Shown here: positions 44,037 to 53,219 of the stretch, in pieces
How the letters are laid out: each line of letters starts with the position of its first letter
Numbering within the stretch: position 1 is the first letter of the stretch
Assembly: GCF_000507245.1 (NCBI RefSeq)
Contig: NC_023035.1
Location: forward strand, 1,713,501 to 1,777,500
Source of the DNA: Salinispira pacifica
GTDB taxonomy: Bacteria > Spirochaetota > Spirochaetia > DSM-27196 > Salinispiraceae
DNA: 64,000 nt
Direction of reading: 5' to 3'
Position numbers and translations under genes: made by a program
Notes under the pieces: generated by a model
Told to the model about the DNA's origin: nothing
Database searches by the model: none
Seen by the model: the letters and a program-made list of their open reading frames with translations, nothing else

Positions 44037-46397
44037 TCAGTTTCCTATCCGGGTTTCCAGACCGATTGAGGGTCCGATAAGCGCTTTTCCGTCCTCATCA
44101 TAGCGAATGTTGCCGTTGTCGTCCCGCAGCACATTGGTGCTTACTGTGAGAGCGATATTGATTCCAGGAACGATGGCTACCACGCCTTCGCCTTTGAGGA
44201 TGGCGGATTCATCAAAGAGCCGTGCGTTACGCTCTTCCATGAACACATCCCGGAATCTCAGCCGGCTGTATTCCAGACCGAACTCCATTTCCCAGGGAAG
44301 GAAGGACAATGCTTCCTTGTCGGCTGCGAAACCCAGTTCGAAATAGTCATCCGCATCGGTACTGATATCTCCGGTTTCCTTGTTCAGAGTCCATGGCCAG
44401 AGATAGCCCAGCTCAAGGCTCAGCCCTGTGTTGGCGAGGTCCATTCCGCCGCTTCCGAAAATTCCCATGGTATATGAATTATACCGTTCTGCATCGGGAT
44501 TCAGCAGATAGTCCACCACTTCACCGGCTCTGTCGCCCCGTATACGGTCATAGGGCTGGCTGTAGAAGCCCGGTTTGAAGGTTCCTTCGTAGTACTGATA
44601 CTGGAGACGATAATCCACAAAGAGTACGTTACCGAAAACACCGGCTTCAATACCGTAGTTTTTCAGTCCATCCCCTGTGAATACCGCCTGGGTTTGAATA
44701 CCGGGCTCAAGGGTGGTGTCTCCGTTGCTTATCCCTTCATTCAGATAGGGGAAGAATGTTGCTGCGTCGGCGAAGAGCACCAGACTGAGTACATCATTCT
44801 CCATAATCGGCATGTCAAAGTCCACTGCGGCATTCAGGAATGCGGGCTTGCTTTCAAGCACATCCCGCTGCAGTTGAGTTAGTTCTGTCTCCTCGATGCC
44901 TTCGTAGGCTTCAAAGGGGTTCAGATCTGCCGCAAAGGAAATACCCATACCGCCGTTGCGTCCGAACTGGGTCCGGAGTCCGTAGAGATAGGGGTCCGAC
45001 AGATCGTTCACCAGGGTTTGTATATGCATCTTGCCGAAGCCCAGACCAAGGTTGAGTCCGATTCGCCGTATCGCGGGGAAGTCCGCATCGTTGGCATATT
45101 CACGGATCAGAATCCCATGGCCGAGAGTCATGCTTTCCACATTTCCGATCTGGAAGAAGAAGTTATCTCTCAGATCACCCCATTCAATAAACTTGAACTT
45201 GAGGATCAGGTCGGTTGCCGCATCGGAGATCATTGCAAGGGTGTCCCCTTCGGGCTGGTCGGTTCCGAAGGACCACTCATCATTTCCTTTGGGCCGATAC
45301 CAGTCATCGGGATCGGTAAAATTGGAAGTGTAGATGATGGGAAGGTACAGCTGGGTGCGCAGTTTTCCGAGATTGAACTCAGGCTGGAACACCACTTTGC
45401 TGTAGGTTCGACCGTCAATGGTAATAGAACCGATTTCCATACCCAGATAACCCAGGGCTTTCATGACGATATCGTCTTCATCGCCCTGTTCGAGGTCTGC
45501 CAGATCCTGGTCGCTTTCGGCATCAGGGCTGGCAGCATCCGAGTCTGTTTCCGGAGCGGTATCTGCGGCGGTTGCATCGCCGGTTCCGTCGGTGCTTTCA
45601 TCCCCGTCTGTTTCTTCATCGGCGGAATCTTCTTCCTCAGATTCCTCTTCAGTTGATTCTTCCTCGGATTCTTCGCCTTCTTCTTGTGCCTGGTCCTCTG
45701 CAGCTTCCTGCTGCACCTGTTCAAGGATCTGGGGATCGCTGAAGTCCAGCTGATCTCCGAATTGTTCGGCGAACTGTTCAGCGCTGAAATTCGCGGCTTC
45801 AAACACATCGGCGAACACATCAGCGAACTGACCGGCACCCAGCTGAACGGTTTCGCCCACATCGGCGAATCCTTCACCGGTGGTCTTGGCAAAATCAACC
45901 AAACCTTCGCTTACGAAAAGCTTGCCGTTATCCGCATCGAAGCTGAAGTCGGTTCCCCGGACCCCGGCAAGAGCGGATCCCGAGCGAATCCGCATCTGTG
46001 CATTGCCGCTCAGGCGGGATGCTACGGTTCTCACCCGGCCTACAGCAACCTGGAAGTCATTGTTCCCGCTGCTTCTGCTGGGAGAAAGATCTTTAATGGT
46101 GAACTCTGTGTCCGGTGCCAACTTCATAACAGAACTGTTCGGCACCAGCTGGATCTCCACCGCACCATTGTTGGTATTGATGGTTGAGCCCACCGGAAGC
46201 CGCATACCGATATCCAGGTTCCCCTCCATTTCGGAGTAGGGGAATTCGGTACCGTCATCTTCGGGAATGAGTATCTCCACATCAGTACCGAAATCATAAT
46301 AAATCAATTCAGCATATACATCCTGTTCCTGAGCCGCCAGCATGCTTGCCGGCAGGAGCAGAATAAGGAGCAATGCGCCTAATCTTCGTAAATTCAT
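44037..46397 (-). CDS. FecR-domain protein fused to an outer-membrane beta-barrel
   Basis: The protein has 786 aa from the ATG at 46397, which has GGGAGGA 6 bases ahead (ORF open to 46409). A signal peptide ends after SMLAAQ. The first 220 residues include a FecR-type domain with GRVRTVASRLSGNAQMRIRS and GVRGTDFSFDADNG. A Glu/Ser/Asp-rich linker (about 225-315) follows, then about 470 residues that alternate as in a beta-barrel, ending in LETRIGN. The C-terminal residue is Asn, not the usual aromatic. The neighbour at 46410 is a related barrel: both share a GNGFIIANYSN / GHGILIREYAN type segment. FecR in other bacteria is a periplasmic sensor that activates a sigma factor; no sigma gene is near. 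Confidence 0.7.
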   Translation of the reverse strand: MNLRRLGALLLILLLPASMLAAQEQDVYAELIYYDFGTDVEILIPEDDGTEFPYSEMEGNLDIGMRLPVGSTINTNNGAVEIQLVPNSSVMKLAPDTEFTIKDLSPSRSSGNNDFQVAVGRVRTVASRLSGNAQMRIRSGSALAGVRGTDFSFDADNGKLFVSEGLVDFAKTTGEGFADVGETVQLGAGQFADVFADVFEAANFSAEQFAEQFGDQLDFSDPQILEQVQQEAAEDQAQEEGEESEEESTEEESEEEDSADEETDGDESTDGTGDATAADTAPETDSDAASPDAESDQDLADLEQGDEDDIVMKALGYLGMEIGSITIDGRTYSKVVFQPEFNLGKLRTQLYLPIIYTSNFTDPDDWYRPKGNDEWSFGTDQPEGDTLAMISDAATDLILKFKFIEWGDLRDNFFFQIGNVESMTLGHGILIREYANDADFPAIRRIGLNLGLGFGKMHIQTLVNDLSDPYLYGLRTQFGRNGGMGISFAADLNPFEAYEGIEETELTQLQRDVLESKPAFLNAAVDFDMPIMENDVLSLVLFADAATFFPYLNEGISNGDTTLEPGIQTQAVFTGDGLKNYGIEAGVFGNVLFVDYRLQYQYYEGTFKPGFYSQPYDRIRGDRAGEVVDYLLNPDAERYNSYTMGIFGSGGMDLANTGLSLELGYLWPWTLNKETGDISTDADDYFELGFAADKEALSFLPWEMEFGLEYSRLRFRDVFMEERNARLFDESAILKGEGVVAIVPGINIALTVSTNVLRDDNGNIRYDEDGKALIGPSIGLETRIGN

Positions 46398-46409
46398 ACT
46401 TCCTCCCAA

Positions 46410-47795
46410 TTAGTTAAAGAGCGAAATGCTCGTTTCCAGTTTGGTGGTAACTTTCCAATTGTCTTCGCCTTCTTCCACCGTTGGATCATATTTCAAGTCA
46501 TAAATCATGCTGATGGTGGCAGGCCCCGTGTTATATCCAATAGTAGCACCGATTACGGCATTTTCAGGTGAAATCAGATCTGCAAAGTCGCTGATGTATT
46601 TTTTCTGATAGCTGGCATCCACGCTGAAACCGCCCAGAAGTTCATCGCTGAGACTGAGTACTCCGGTAAGGGTGGGCCGCAGCTGTTCGTTGTTGTCAGG
46701 ATTTCCGAATGAACCTTCCAGATTGGCATTGAACACGATCTGGCTTTCCAGGGCTTCGATGCCCAGTGTGGTGAACCAGCCGGTGTAGGCGGGGATGATC
46801 TCTGCATCCGAATTATAGATAAACCATTTCTCAGCTCTGTAAAGATCGTAGCTTGAGTCAAAGTAGGTGGGAATGAAGTTCTGTCCAAGGAAACGGATCT
46901 GAGCTCCGTAGGTGATGAGGTTTATCAGCTTGCCTCCGAAACCGATCATGCCGCCGGTGCTGTCATTCTGGAACACCAGGTCGGAGAATGCAGCCAGACT
47001 GATTGCATCATTTGAAAGGATGGGGAGCCTGAGATCGGTACCCCAGATGAAAACTGACTGCTCTTCATCAAAAAATCCCGCAAACTGGGATGTATCAGGA
47101 TTTTTCCGCTCAAAGTAGAGAGGTTTCCTGTCGCCGATGAATGTAAACCCGAGCTGAAGCTCTTTTATGATGGGAACCCCGCTCCAGTAAATCGGCCGGG
47201 TGTACAGCCGTGCACCCAGAATATCCCACTGGGAGAGATTTCCCACAACGGTTTCCACCCCGATATAGGGAAAATCGAACAGATTGCCGTCCAGGTCAAA
47301 GGAGAGCCCGCTGATCCGCTGTTCCGGCAGAAAGAGGGTGTTGGAGTAATTGGCTATAATAAAACCGTTCCCAAGGAGAAAATCGTCGATGGACCCGATT
47401 TTGGCATAGATCGGATCGCCCTTCAGGCCGTATCTCACATATCTGAATATGGGGAGGTACAGTTCAAGAAAGCTGTACTGCTCGCTTGGGACCCAGTCCT
47501 CTTCCCGTACTCTGAATCCCGGATTTCCCTCATCATCAGAGAAGGAAAAATTCAGATCTATTGCCAGCCCGATGCCGAATTTACCAAATGATAAATCGGG
47601 TCTCAGACTGAGACTCTGCCAGCTTTCCGGCTCGCCGGTAAGTGGATCTTCGATTACCGTGGTTCCAAGACCGAGATCCATTCCGAATCCGAAGTCCGCA
47701 CCACCTTCTGCATCTTCCTGGGCCATTACCCATGCAGGCAGACCCAACAGTATCAGCAATGCCGTTGCAAAAACGAAAGAACGGGCCAGTTTCAT
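46410..47795 (-). CDS. Exported outer-membrane beta-barrel-like protein
   Basis: This 461-aa protein has a signal peptide cut after WVMAQ. The mature part is rich in alternating aromatic and polar residues (FGFGMDLGLGTTV, FSFLELYLPIFRYVRYG, IYDLKYDP) and glycines, which fits an outer-membrane beta-barrel of the spirochaetal type. Segments GNGFIIANYSNTLF, DFPYIGVETVVGNLS and WGTDLRLPI have counterparts in the FecR-fusion next to it, so the two are paralogues in the barrel part. It ends in SLFN. AGGAGGA lies 5 bases before the ATG, and a promoter lies about 90 bases upstream. Confidence 0.72.
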   Translation of the reverse strand: MKLARSFVFATALLILLGLPAWVMAQEDAEGGADFGFGMDLGLGTTVIEDPLTGEPESWQSLSLRPDLSFGKFGIGLAIDLNFSFSDDEGNPGFRVREEDWVPSEQYSFLELYLPIFRYVRYGLKGDPIYAKIGSIDDFLLGNGFIIANYSNTLFLPEQRISGLSFDLDGNLFDFPYIGVETVVGNLSQWDILGARLYTRPIYWSGVPIIKELQLGFTFIGDRKPLYFERKNPDTSQFAGFFDEEQSVFIWGTDLRLPILSNDAISLAAFSDLVFQNDSTGGMIGFGGKLINLITYGAQIRFLGQNFIPTYFDSSYDLYRAEKWFIYNSDAEIIPAYTGWFTTLGIEALESQIVFNANLEGSFGNPDNNEQLRPTLTGVLSLSDELLGGFSVDASYQKKYISDFADLISPENAVIGATIGYNTGPATISMIYDLKYDPTVEEGEDNWKVTTKLETSISLFN

Positions 47796-47885
47796 TGATT
47801 CCTCCTAAAACCTTCAGCTCCGATGATCAGTAAAACTACAGATTCATTTCAGAACTCATGTTTTGAACTATCCGCTGTAGATTAT

Positions 47886-47913
47886 AATATATCTCAGCAT
47901 TTCCACATAACAA
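47886..47913 (-). promoter_or_regulatory. Promoter upstream of the beta-barrel gene
   Basis: On the minus strand TTGTTA (47913-47908) and TATATT (47891-47886) are separated by 16 bases. It lies between the giant gene and 47795, so the barrel and FecR-fusion genes can be expressed on their own. Confidence 0.5.
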
Positions 47914-47937
47914 GATGTGTATATTACCAAAACAAGT

Positions 47938-50900
47938 TTAATAAGAAAGCTCCAGGATTGCATCAATTTGCATCCCTATTTTATGAGATTTTTGGTAATT
48001 TATTTCTTCCAGAGCTTCGGTCTCATATGCTCCCTTGATCTCGATTGTCATGCTTCCGATGCTGGAGAAGCGGAGGCTGGAGCTGTGGGATATGATGATC
48101 TCGCTGCCCGGGATCCCGGGCTGCAGCCAGCCCGGTGGAAGCTGCCGCTCCCCGGGAATCGGGAAGCTGCGGGGGGAGAGGGAGCTGAAACCTACTTCCA
48201 CACCCTCCCGATGCCGGATGCTCAGACCGCCCGGCTCCTCCCGGGAAGCGTGACGCTGGAGAAATTCTGTAAGGGAATCCCAGGGATTCAGCTCCGACAC
48301 CCAGGAGAGGGAAACTCCCAGGGATATCCGGGAAGCAATCCGTCCGCGGTTCCAGTATTTTGCACTCCCCTCAAGTTCCAGTTCATCCAGGGTATCCGGG
48401 AAATACAAAATGCTCTGGGAGCTGAAGGATCCGTACCAGATTTCCGGCTGATTCATGTTCAGTCCTGTTTCAATTCCGTAGAAGTAATCATCACTGTCAA
48501 AAAATGAGAAGAGGGCATTTCTCCCCTGCCTGCCGAAAAGATTGATGGCCTGCCAGTCGATTCCCGCAGTGAGAAAGCGGGCATCCCGGATTATGCCGTC
48601 CTGCCAGCTGATATTTCTGCTCAGGGAGAAATCCGCTCCCGCGGGGATCAAAAGACCGGAGATTCCTGAATCGGGTACTCTGCGGAATTCGGTTTCAAAC
48701 AGGTAATCCAGCGCTGAGCTGCGGATGGGCTGGAAGGAGGGGGGATGAAGAAACTGATCGGCGAACTTCTGTTCCAATCCGGGATCAAGAATCCCTGCTA
48801 TACCCAGGGGCAGCCACATTAGGGGCGCATCCCCAAGCTGCCGGAAGGAAAGATCCAGTTGAGCTTCAAGAGTTTCGGCGCTCTGGGAGGTGATCAACGA
48901 TGTACCGCTTTTTTGCGCCAGCTCAAGGCTGGTATCTTTAGGTCCGCTGAAGCTGATCTTCTGTTCCTGCTGAAGGTTTGCTGAAAATCTGGTATCACCG
49001 GCGACGTTCACCCCACTGGTATACCAACCGTTCAGTGCAAGGTCCAAACCTTCGCCGTCGGCGGTTCCGCTGCCTTCCAGGTGCAGGCTGCGCCGGAAGA
49101 ATTCCCCGGGGATTTCATTCCAGTCAATCTGTCCGAGGCTGCGGGTGTACTGGTGACCGTAGGACTGAGGACCGTCTTCATAAAATGCGGCAGCGCGGTT
49201 GGAATCATCCTCAGCAATTTCAAGCCCCATTTCACCGGTCAGATCCAGGATTTCTCCGGGAGTGAGCTTTCCGCTCAAATTCCAGCTGCGGTTCATGGAC
49301 AAGGCGCTGAGTGCAAAACTGTATCCGGCGGAGCTGCCGAAAAAATCAAGAGGATTCAGAGAGAGGGACAGATCGTGGCTGATCCTTCGCCGGTTCCCGT
49401 CGGGATCAGGATCTCCTGGTGTGAAATTTCTGCTGAAAGAGTTGGCTATGGCAAAAACCTGAATCGGGTCGAATTCAGCCCTGTGGCCGATTTCAAGATC
49501 CGCCGTACCTCGGCGATAATCCGGAACAGAAACCGCCGTATGCAATTCCGTCTCAAGTCCGGGTATTCTCCCCAGCAATCGCATGCTGCCGTCCGCACCA
49601 TTCCCGTCGGGAAAACTGGGGCTGTACGCATTTCCCCGAAACTCAACCCGGTCCAGGGCGAAGGCAAGCCAGGGTGAGCTGTGGGTGCTGAGTCCGGGAT
49701 TCAGGTTCACACTCGCCTGAATTCCCCCTCCGGGAAGATTGTCCAGTCCCGAAAAATAGGGTTTTTGAACATACAGTTCACCGCTTCCCTGGGGATTGAA
49801 CCTGAGGGTGAGGCTGTTCAGCGGTCCGCTGTTTTCAAGGGTCGATGGAATATCGGTCTGACTCAGTATTTCACCTTCCCGGTCCAATAGAAGCAGCGCT
49901 GCGTCATCCAGGTCCATGACAATCCGGTACCAGATTTCCCCCGCAGGAATGCTCAGGGTCCCCGCATCCATGGAATTAACACTGATATGAAAATCCGGAA
50001 GCTGTGAGGCCGAGCGAAGAAAGACGGGCAGAATCAGCTGAGAATAGAGACCCCGGGGAATTCCTCCAAGAGGAAATGTGATATCGGCCTGGGTGGCGGA
50101 GGTATATTGAAAGTACTGGATATTCCGGGAAGGCTGGGGAGCTGATTCTCCCGGATCGGCGGCGTCCTGGTTCACCGGGCGCAGGCTGCCGTTTACCAGC
50201 ACGGGGATGTGAGTGTATCTGTGGCCTCCGAATTGGAGAACGCCCTGTCCGCTTTGGGGTGAATATACAATTACCCGCAGGTTCTCCCGGAGTTCAGGAT
50301 GGTTCAGAAGAACATTCCGCTGTTCCGTGGTGAAATCCCCTTTCAGGGTTTTCCAGGAGCCTTCGTCCTCTGCTGCAATGCTTCCCAGATAGATGCTGGT
50401 CATGGCAGAGGGAAGCTGAGCATCTAGCAGGCCGTTGGAGTTCAGGTCCTCTCCGGTCCCCCGGTAGCTGCTGCTATAGGCCTGCCCGGGATATCCGGCT
50501 GTAAGATCCTCTTCCCAGCCATTGAATTCATACCCTCTGCTGTTGGGATCGGGCTGAACATCCAGGATTCTGTCCTCATCGCTGTCTTCAGATATCGCTC
50601 CAAGCTGCAGAAAAACATGCAGATCTCCCGGCACAGACTCAAGGGAAGCGGGAAGTACTTCCAGGGCAAAACCGCTGGGAATCTGCATGACCCCGCTGCT
50701 TCCCCCCCGGGCCTGATATCCAACCCATGAATCCGCATCCACCTCAAACTCAAGTACGGAAACCACCCCTTCCACCCCGGCCGAATCGGTATCCGCAGCG
50801 GAGGCTAAAACCGGATAGGGGCCGCTCACCCCGCCCACCCGGTCGGGCGTACCTTCGCTTTCAGCCTGCTCCCTGGTGAGCAGGATTCCCCGGAGAGATG

Positions 50901-53163
50901 ACCGGTAATTCCTGAAATACAGTCTTCCCCGGGTTTCATGGGTGAACTCCGTTCCGCTCAGGCCGGGGAGCTGGGGAACATCCAGGTTCTGAAGCTGGTT
51001 ACTGTACGGAGGAGCTGAGGGAACCAGGGTAAGGGGGCTGAGACTCAAATCCATCCGGGCATCCGTATCTCCCGGGGAAAAGAGGGGATCACCGCTTCCC
51101 CCGGAGTAGATGCCCATGGCGGCGTTCACAGACAGTTCCAGAAACTCATCCCGGTAGCTATAGCTGCTTCCGATCTGCAGGTATCCGGGAGTGCCGGGCA
51201 GATTACTGTAAAATTCTGCAGATTCAGCTGACTCCGTTGGTTCACCGATTTCCCCGTCTTCGTCTTCGCCGGTGCCGCTTTCGGAAGCGCCGCCGTCTGT
51301 AGGGGGCTCATCGTCGGCAGTTTGCCCGGTCCCTTCTGTCTGCGACCTGACAACCACGCTGCCGCCTGCGGACAGTGTCCACAGCTGTTCACCCGGGAGG
51401 AAAATCTTCTGCCCTGCGGCGAAGCTGATGCTGCCGTTGTTCCCCGATGGGTCGGAAATTCTGTAGCGCAGCTGAATGCTGTCATTGGAAGCAATGTCCT
51501 CGGGCAGTACCACCTTCCCCTGATCCAGGTATGCTGATTGCTCCAGGATTCCGTTTCGGTACACCTGAAGGGATCCCGGTATGATCTCCTGGTCAATCCG
51601 CAGGCCTTCACCCTGTTCACTGAGAAAGCGCAGACGATACCCCCGTATGCTCCGTGCCTGCCGGTCGGGCAGGGCCGATGATTCGGGGCTCAGGGGGCCG
51701 TATGCACTTCCAACCGCTTCCAGAAAATCATAATCATCGCTGAGGGTAAGCAGCGGGTAACGTATACGCCATGGATCGGCCAGGGCCTCCGGGCTGCCTG
51801 AGGGCAGAATCTCCACATCTGCCTCGCTGTCTCCCTGGATGGGTTGGAAAGGAACCGATCTGCTTCGTGAGTCGGGCCCGATCAGCTGAACCGTGGAGGG
51901 GGTGGAGCTGGCGGCGTACCGGGACCGTACCGCAAACGGGGAAAACAACCTGGGGTCGTGAAGCAGCAGGTAGGAATCTCCGTTCAGGGTTACCGTGAAA
52001 TCCTCCAGTTCAAGATTGCTCAGGGCGCTTCCTCCGCTGAGAGCATCAAGAGATGCCACCACAAATTGATCAAAATCTGCTCCGGGCTGGAGACTGAATT
52101 GAACCTCCTCCCTTCCCACCCCCGGATCTCCGGGGTAGAGCCGGCTCACAGCAATATCTCCGGCGAAAGAGCCCTCTTCAGGATACACACCGTTTCCCCG
52201 GTACCTCACAAGAACCCGCGGCAGCCGTTTAGATTCTCCCGGGGATCCATCATTCAGCAGTGAGGGGTTCAGACTGAGCAGAGGAATATCATCACGTAAT
52301 CCGTAATCCGTGCCGGCGGTCAGCCTTCGATACCGCTCACCCCTCTGATCATCAAGGTATGGACCCGCCTCATCGGCATCTGCCTGAATAAGAACTGTGA
52401 GATCCTCCACGTTGCTGTGGGGAAGAAGAAAGAGGCTGCTGCTTACTGCCTCATGAATGGCTTTATCTTCCTGAATGAACTCCCGGTTACCCTGAAAACT
52501 CCGCTCCACCAGCGTGGAGGTCTCATAGCGGAACATCAGCTCGTGGAGACTTCCTTCCACAGCTTTGGAGTTGGAGCCGAACAGATCGGCGAAGACAGCA
52601 GAAATGCCGGGACTGCCCTGGGGGCCGGCTCCCAGCCCAAGCATTGGGTACTCACTGATGCCGATATCCGTGTTGCCGAGTTTCAATTCCCTGAGCCTGC
52701 CTTCACCGTAGTACCCGGCCAGGATGCTGTTGTCCCTGAAACCGCTGCGGAAACTGCTTTCGAAGAAGTATTTCTGCTCGATCCACAGGGAAAGAACCAG
52801 ATCGACCGTATTGGTCAGAGGTGTGGATATAAGTGACCCGGGCAGGATGGACTGGGTGGTATAGCCTCCGCTCCCGTCGGGAATCCAGCCCATGCCGGCG
52901 GCGAATCCAAGCTTGGCTTCCCAGCTGCCGAGCAGAAAGAATTCAACCGAGGTATCATCAATATCATATTCAAAAAGCGCTCTGGGAGCCTCTTCAGGAT
53001 ATATGAGCGAACCGTCTGCCCCCAGAGAAGGCAGGGTGGTATTGGCATTCTGGGCCGCAATTCCATTAGAATAGAGGAGAAATACAAGGAGCAGAACAGA
53101 TACCTGCAAACTCCATGTTCGGACTGATGGGCAATGTAGTTTCAAGCTTGTGTTCAGTTTCAT
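47938..53163 (-). CDS. Giant exported protein (1741 aa), outer-membrane-associated
   Basis: The protein has an N-terminal signal peptide with a probable cut after SNGIAAQ (about residue 38). The 1700-residue mature part is beta-rich and has many Gly, Ser, Asp and aromatic residues. Around residues 860-930 there are repeated Asp-rich turns (SDEDRILDVQPDPNS, EDLNSNGLLD) that recall calcium-binding or SprA-like segments. The last 300 residues look like a beta-barrel, ending in ILELSY. I do not recognise a named family, and similarity to SprA (the gliding/T9SS outer-membrane protein) is a weak guess. It has no ribosome binding site and a -10 box 9 bases before the ATG. It is followed after 142 bases by the barrel and FecR-fusion genes. 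Confidence 0.75.
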   Translation of the reverse strand: MKLNTSLKLHCPSVRTWSLQVSVLLLVFLLYSNGIAAQNANTTLPSLGADGSLIYPEEAPRALFEYDIDDTSVEFFLLGSWEAKLGFAAGMGWIPDGSGGYTTQSILPGSLISTPLTNTVDLVLSLWIEQKYFFESSFRSGFRDNSILAGYYGEGRLRELKLGNTDIGISEYPMLGLGAGPQGSPGISAVFADLFGSNSKAVEGSLHELMFRYETSTLVERSFQGNREFIQEDKAIHEAVSSSLFLLPHSNVEDLTVLIQADADEAGPYLDDQRGERYRRLTAGTDYGLRDDIPLLSLNPSLLNDGSPGESKRLPRVLVRYRGNGVYPEEGSFAGDIAVSRLYPGDPGVGREEVQFSLQPGADFDQFVVASLDALSGGSALSNLELEDFTVTLNGDSYLLLHDPRLFSPFAVRSRYAASSTPSTVQLIGPDSRSRSVPFQPIQGDSEADVEILPSGSPEALADPWRIRYPLLTLSDDYDFLEAVGSAYGPLSPESSALPDRQARSIRGYRLRFLSEQGEGLRIDQEIIPGSLQVYRNGILEQSAYLDQGKVVLPEDIASNDSIQLRYRISDPSGNNGSISFAAGQKIFLPGEQLWTLSAGGSVVVRSQTEGTGQTADDEPPTDGGASESGTGEDEDGEIGEPTESAESAEFYSNLPGTPGYLQIGSSYSYRDEFLELSVNAAMGIYSGGSGDPLFSPGDTDARMDLSLSPLTLVPSAPPYSNQLQNLDVPQLPGLSGTEFTHETRGRLYFRNYRSSLRGILLTREQAESEGTPDRVGGVSGPYPVLASAADTDSAGVEGVVSVLEFEVDADSWVGYQARGGSSGVMQIPSGFALEVLPASLESVPGDLHVFLQLGAISEDSDEDRILDVQPDPNSRGYEFNGWEEDLTAGYPGQAYSSSYRGTGEDLNSNGLLDAQLPSAMTSIYLGSIAAEDEGSWKTLKGDFTTEQRNVLLNHPELRENLRVIVYSPQSGQGVLQFGGHRYTHIPVLVNGSLRPVNQDAADPGESAPQPSRNIQYFQYTSATQADITFPLGGIPRGLYSQLILPVFLRSASQLPDFHISVNSMDAGTLSIPAGEIWYRIVMDLDDAALLLLDREGEILSQTDIPSTLENSGPLNSLTLRFNPQGSGELYVQKPYFSGLDNLPGGGIQASVNLNPGLSTHSSPWLAFALDRVEFRGNAYSPSFPDGNGADGSMRLLGRIPGLETELHTAVSVPDYRRGTADLEIGHRAEFDPIQVFAIANSFSRNFTPGDPDPDGNRRRISHDLSLSLNPLDFFGSSAGYSFALSALSMNRSWNLSGKLTPGEILDLTGEMGLEIAEDDSNRAAAFYEDGPQSYGHQYTRSLGQIDWNEIPGEFFRRSLHLEGSGTADGEGLDLALNGWYTSGVNVAGDTRFSANLQQEQKISFSGPKDTSLELAQKSGTSLITSQSAETLEAQLDLSFRQLGDAPLMWLPLGIAGILDPGLEQKFADQFLHPPSFQPIRSSALDYLFETEFRRVPDSGISGLLIPAGADFSLSRNISWQDGIIRDARFLTAGIDWQAINLFGRQGRNALFSFFDSDDYFYGIETGLNMNQPEIWYGSFSSQSILYFPDTLDELELEGSAKYWNRGRIASRISLGVSLSWVSELNPWDSLTEFLQRHASREEPGGLSIRHREGVEVGFSSLSPRSFPIPGERQLPPGWLQPGIPGSEIIISHSSSLRFSSIGSMTIEIKGAYETEALEEINYQKSHKIGMQIDAILELSY

Positions 53164-53172
53164 CCCCGTTGT

Positions 53173-53178
53173 ATTATA
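53173..53178 (-). promoter_or_regulatory. -10 box directly ahead of the giant gene
   Basis: The minus-strand TATAAT at 53178-53173 lies 9 bases before the ATG at 53163. The -35 region is poor. If used, the transcript starts within about 3 bases of the start codon. Confidence 0.4.
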
Positions 53179-53219
53179 GTTTATGGAGCGTTCATCATAA
53201 CCCCAATTTTGGAAGGCCT

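Noticed and set aside
47938-53163. The giant protein as a certain SprA / type IX secretion protein
   Set aside because: Only Asp-rich turns and a barrel-like end point that way; no other type IX component is in the window, so it remains a weak guess.
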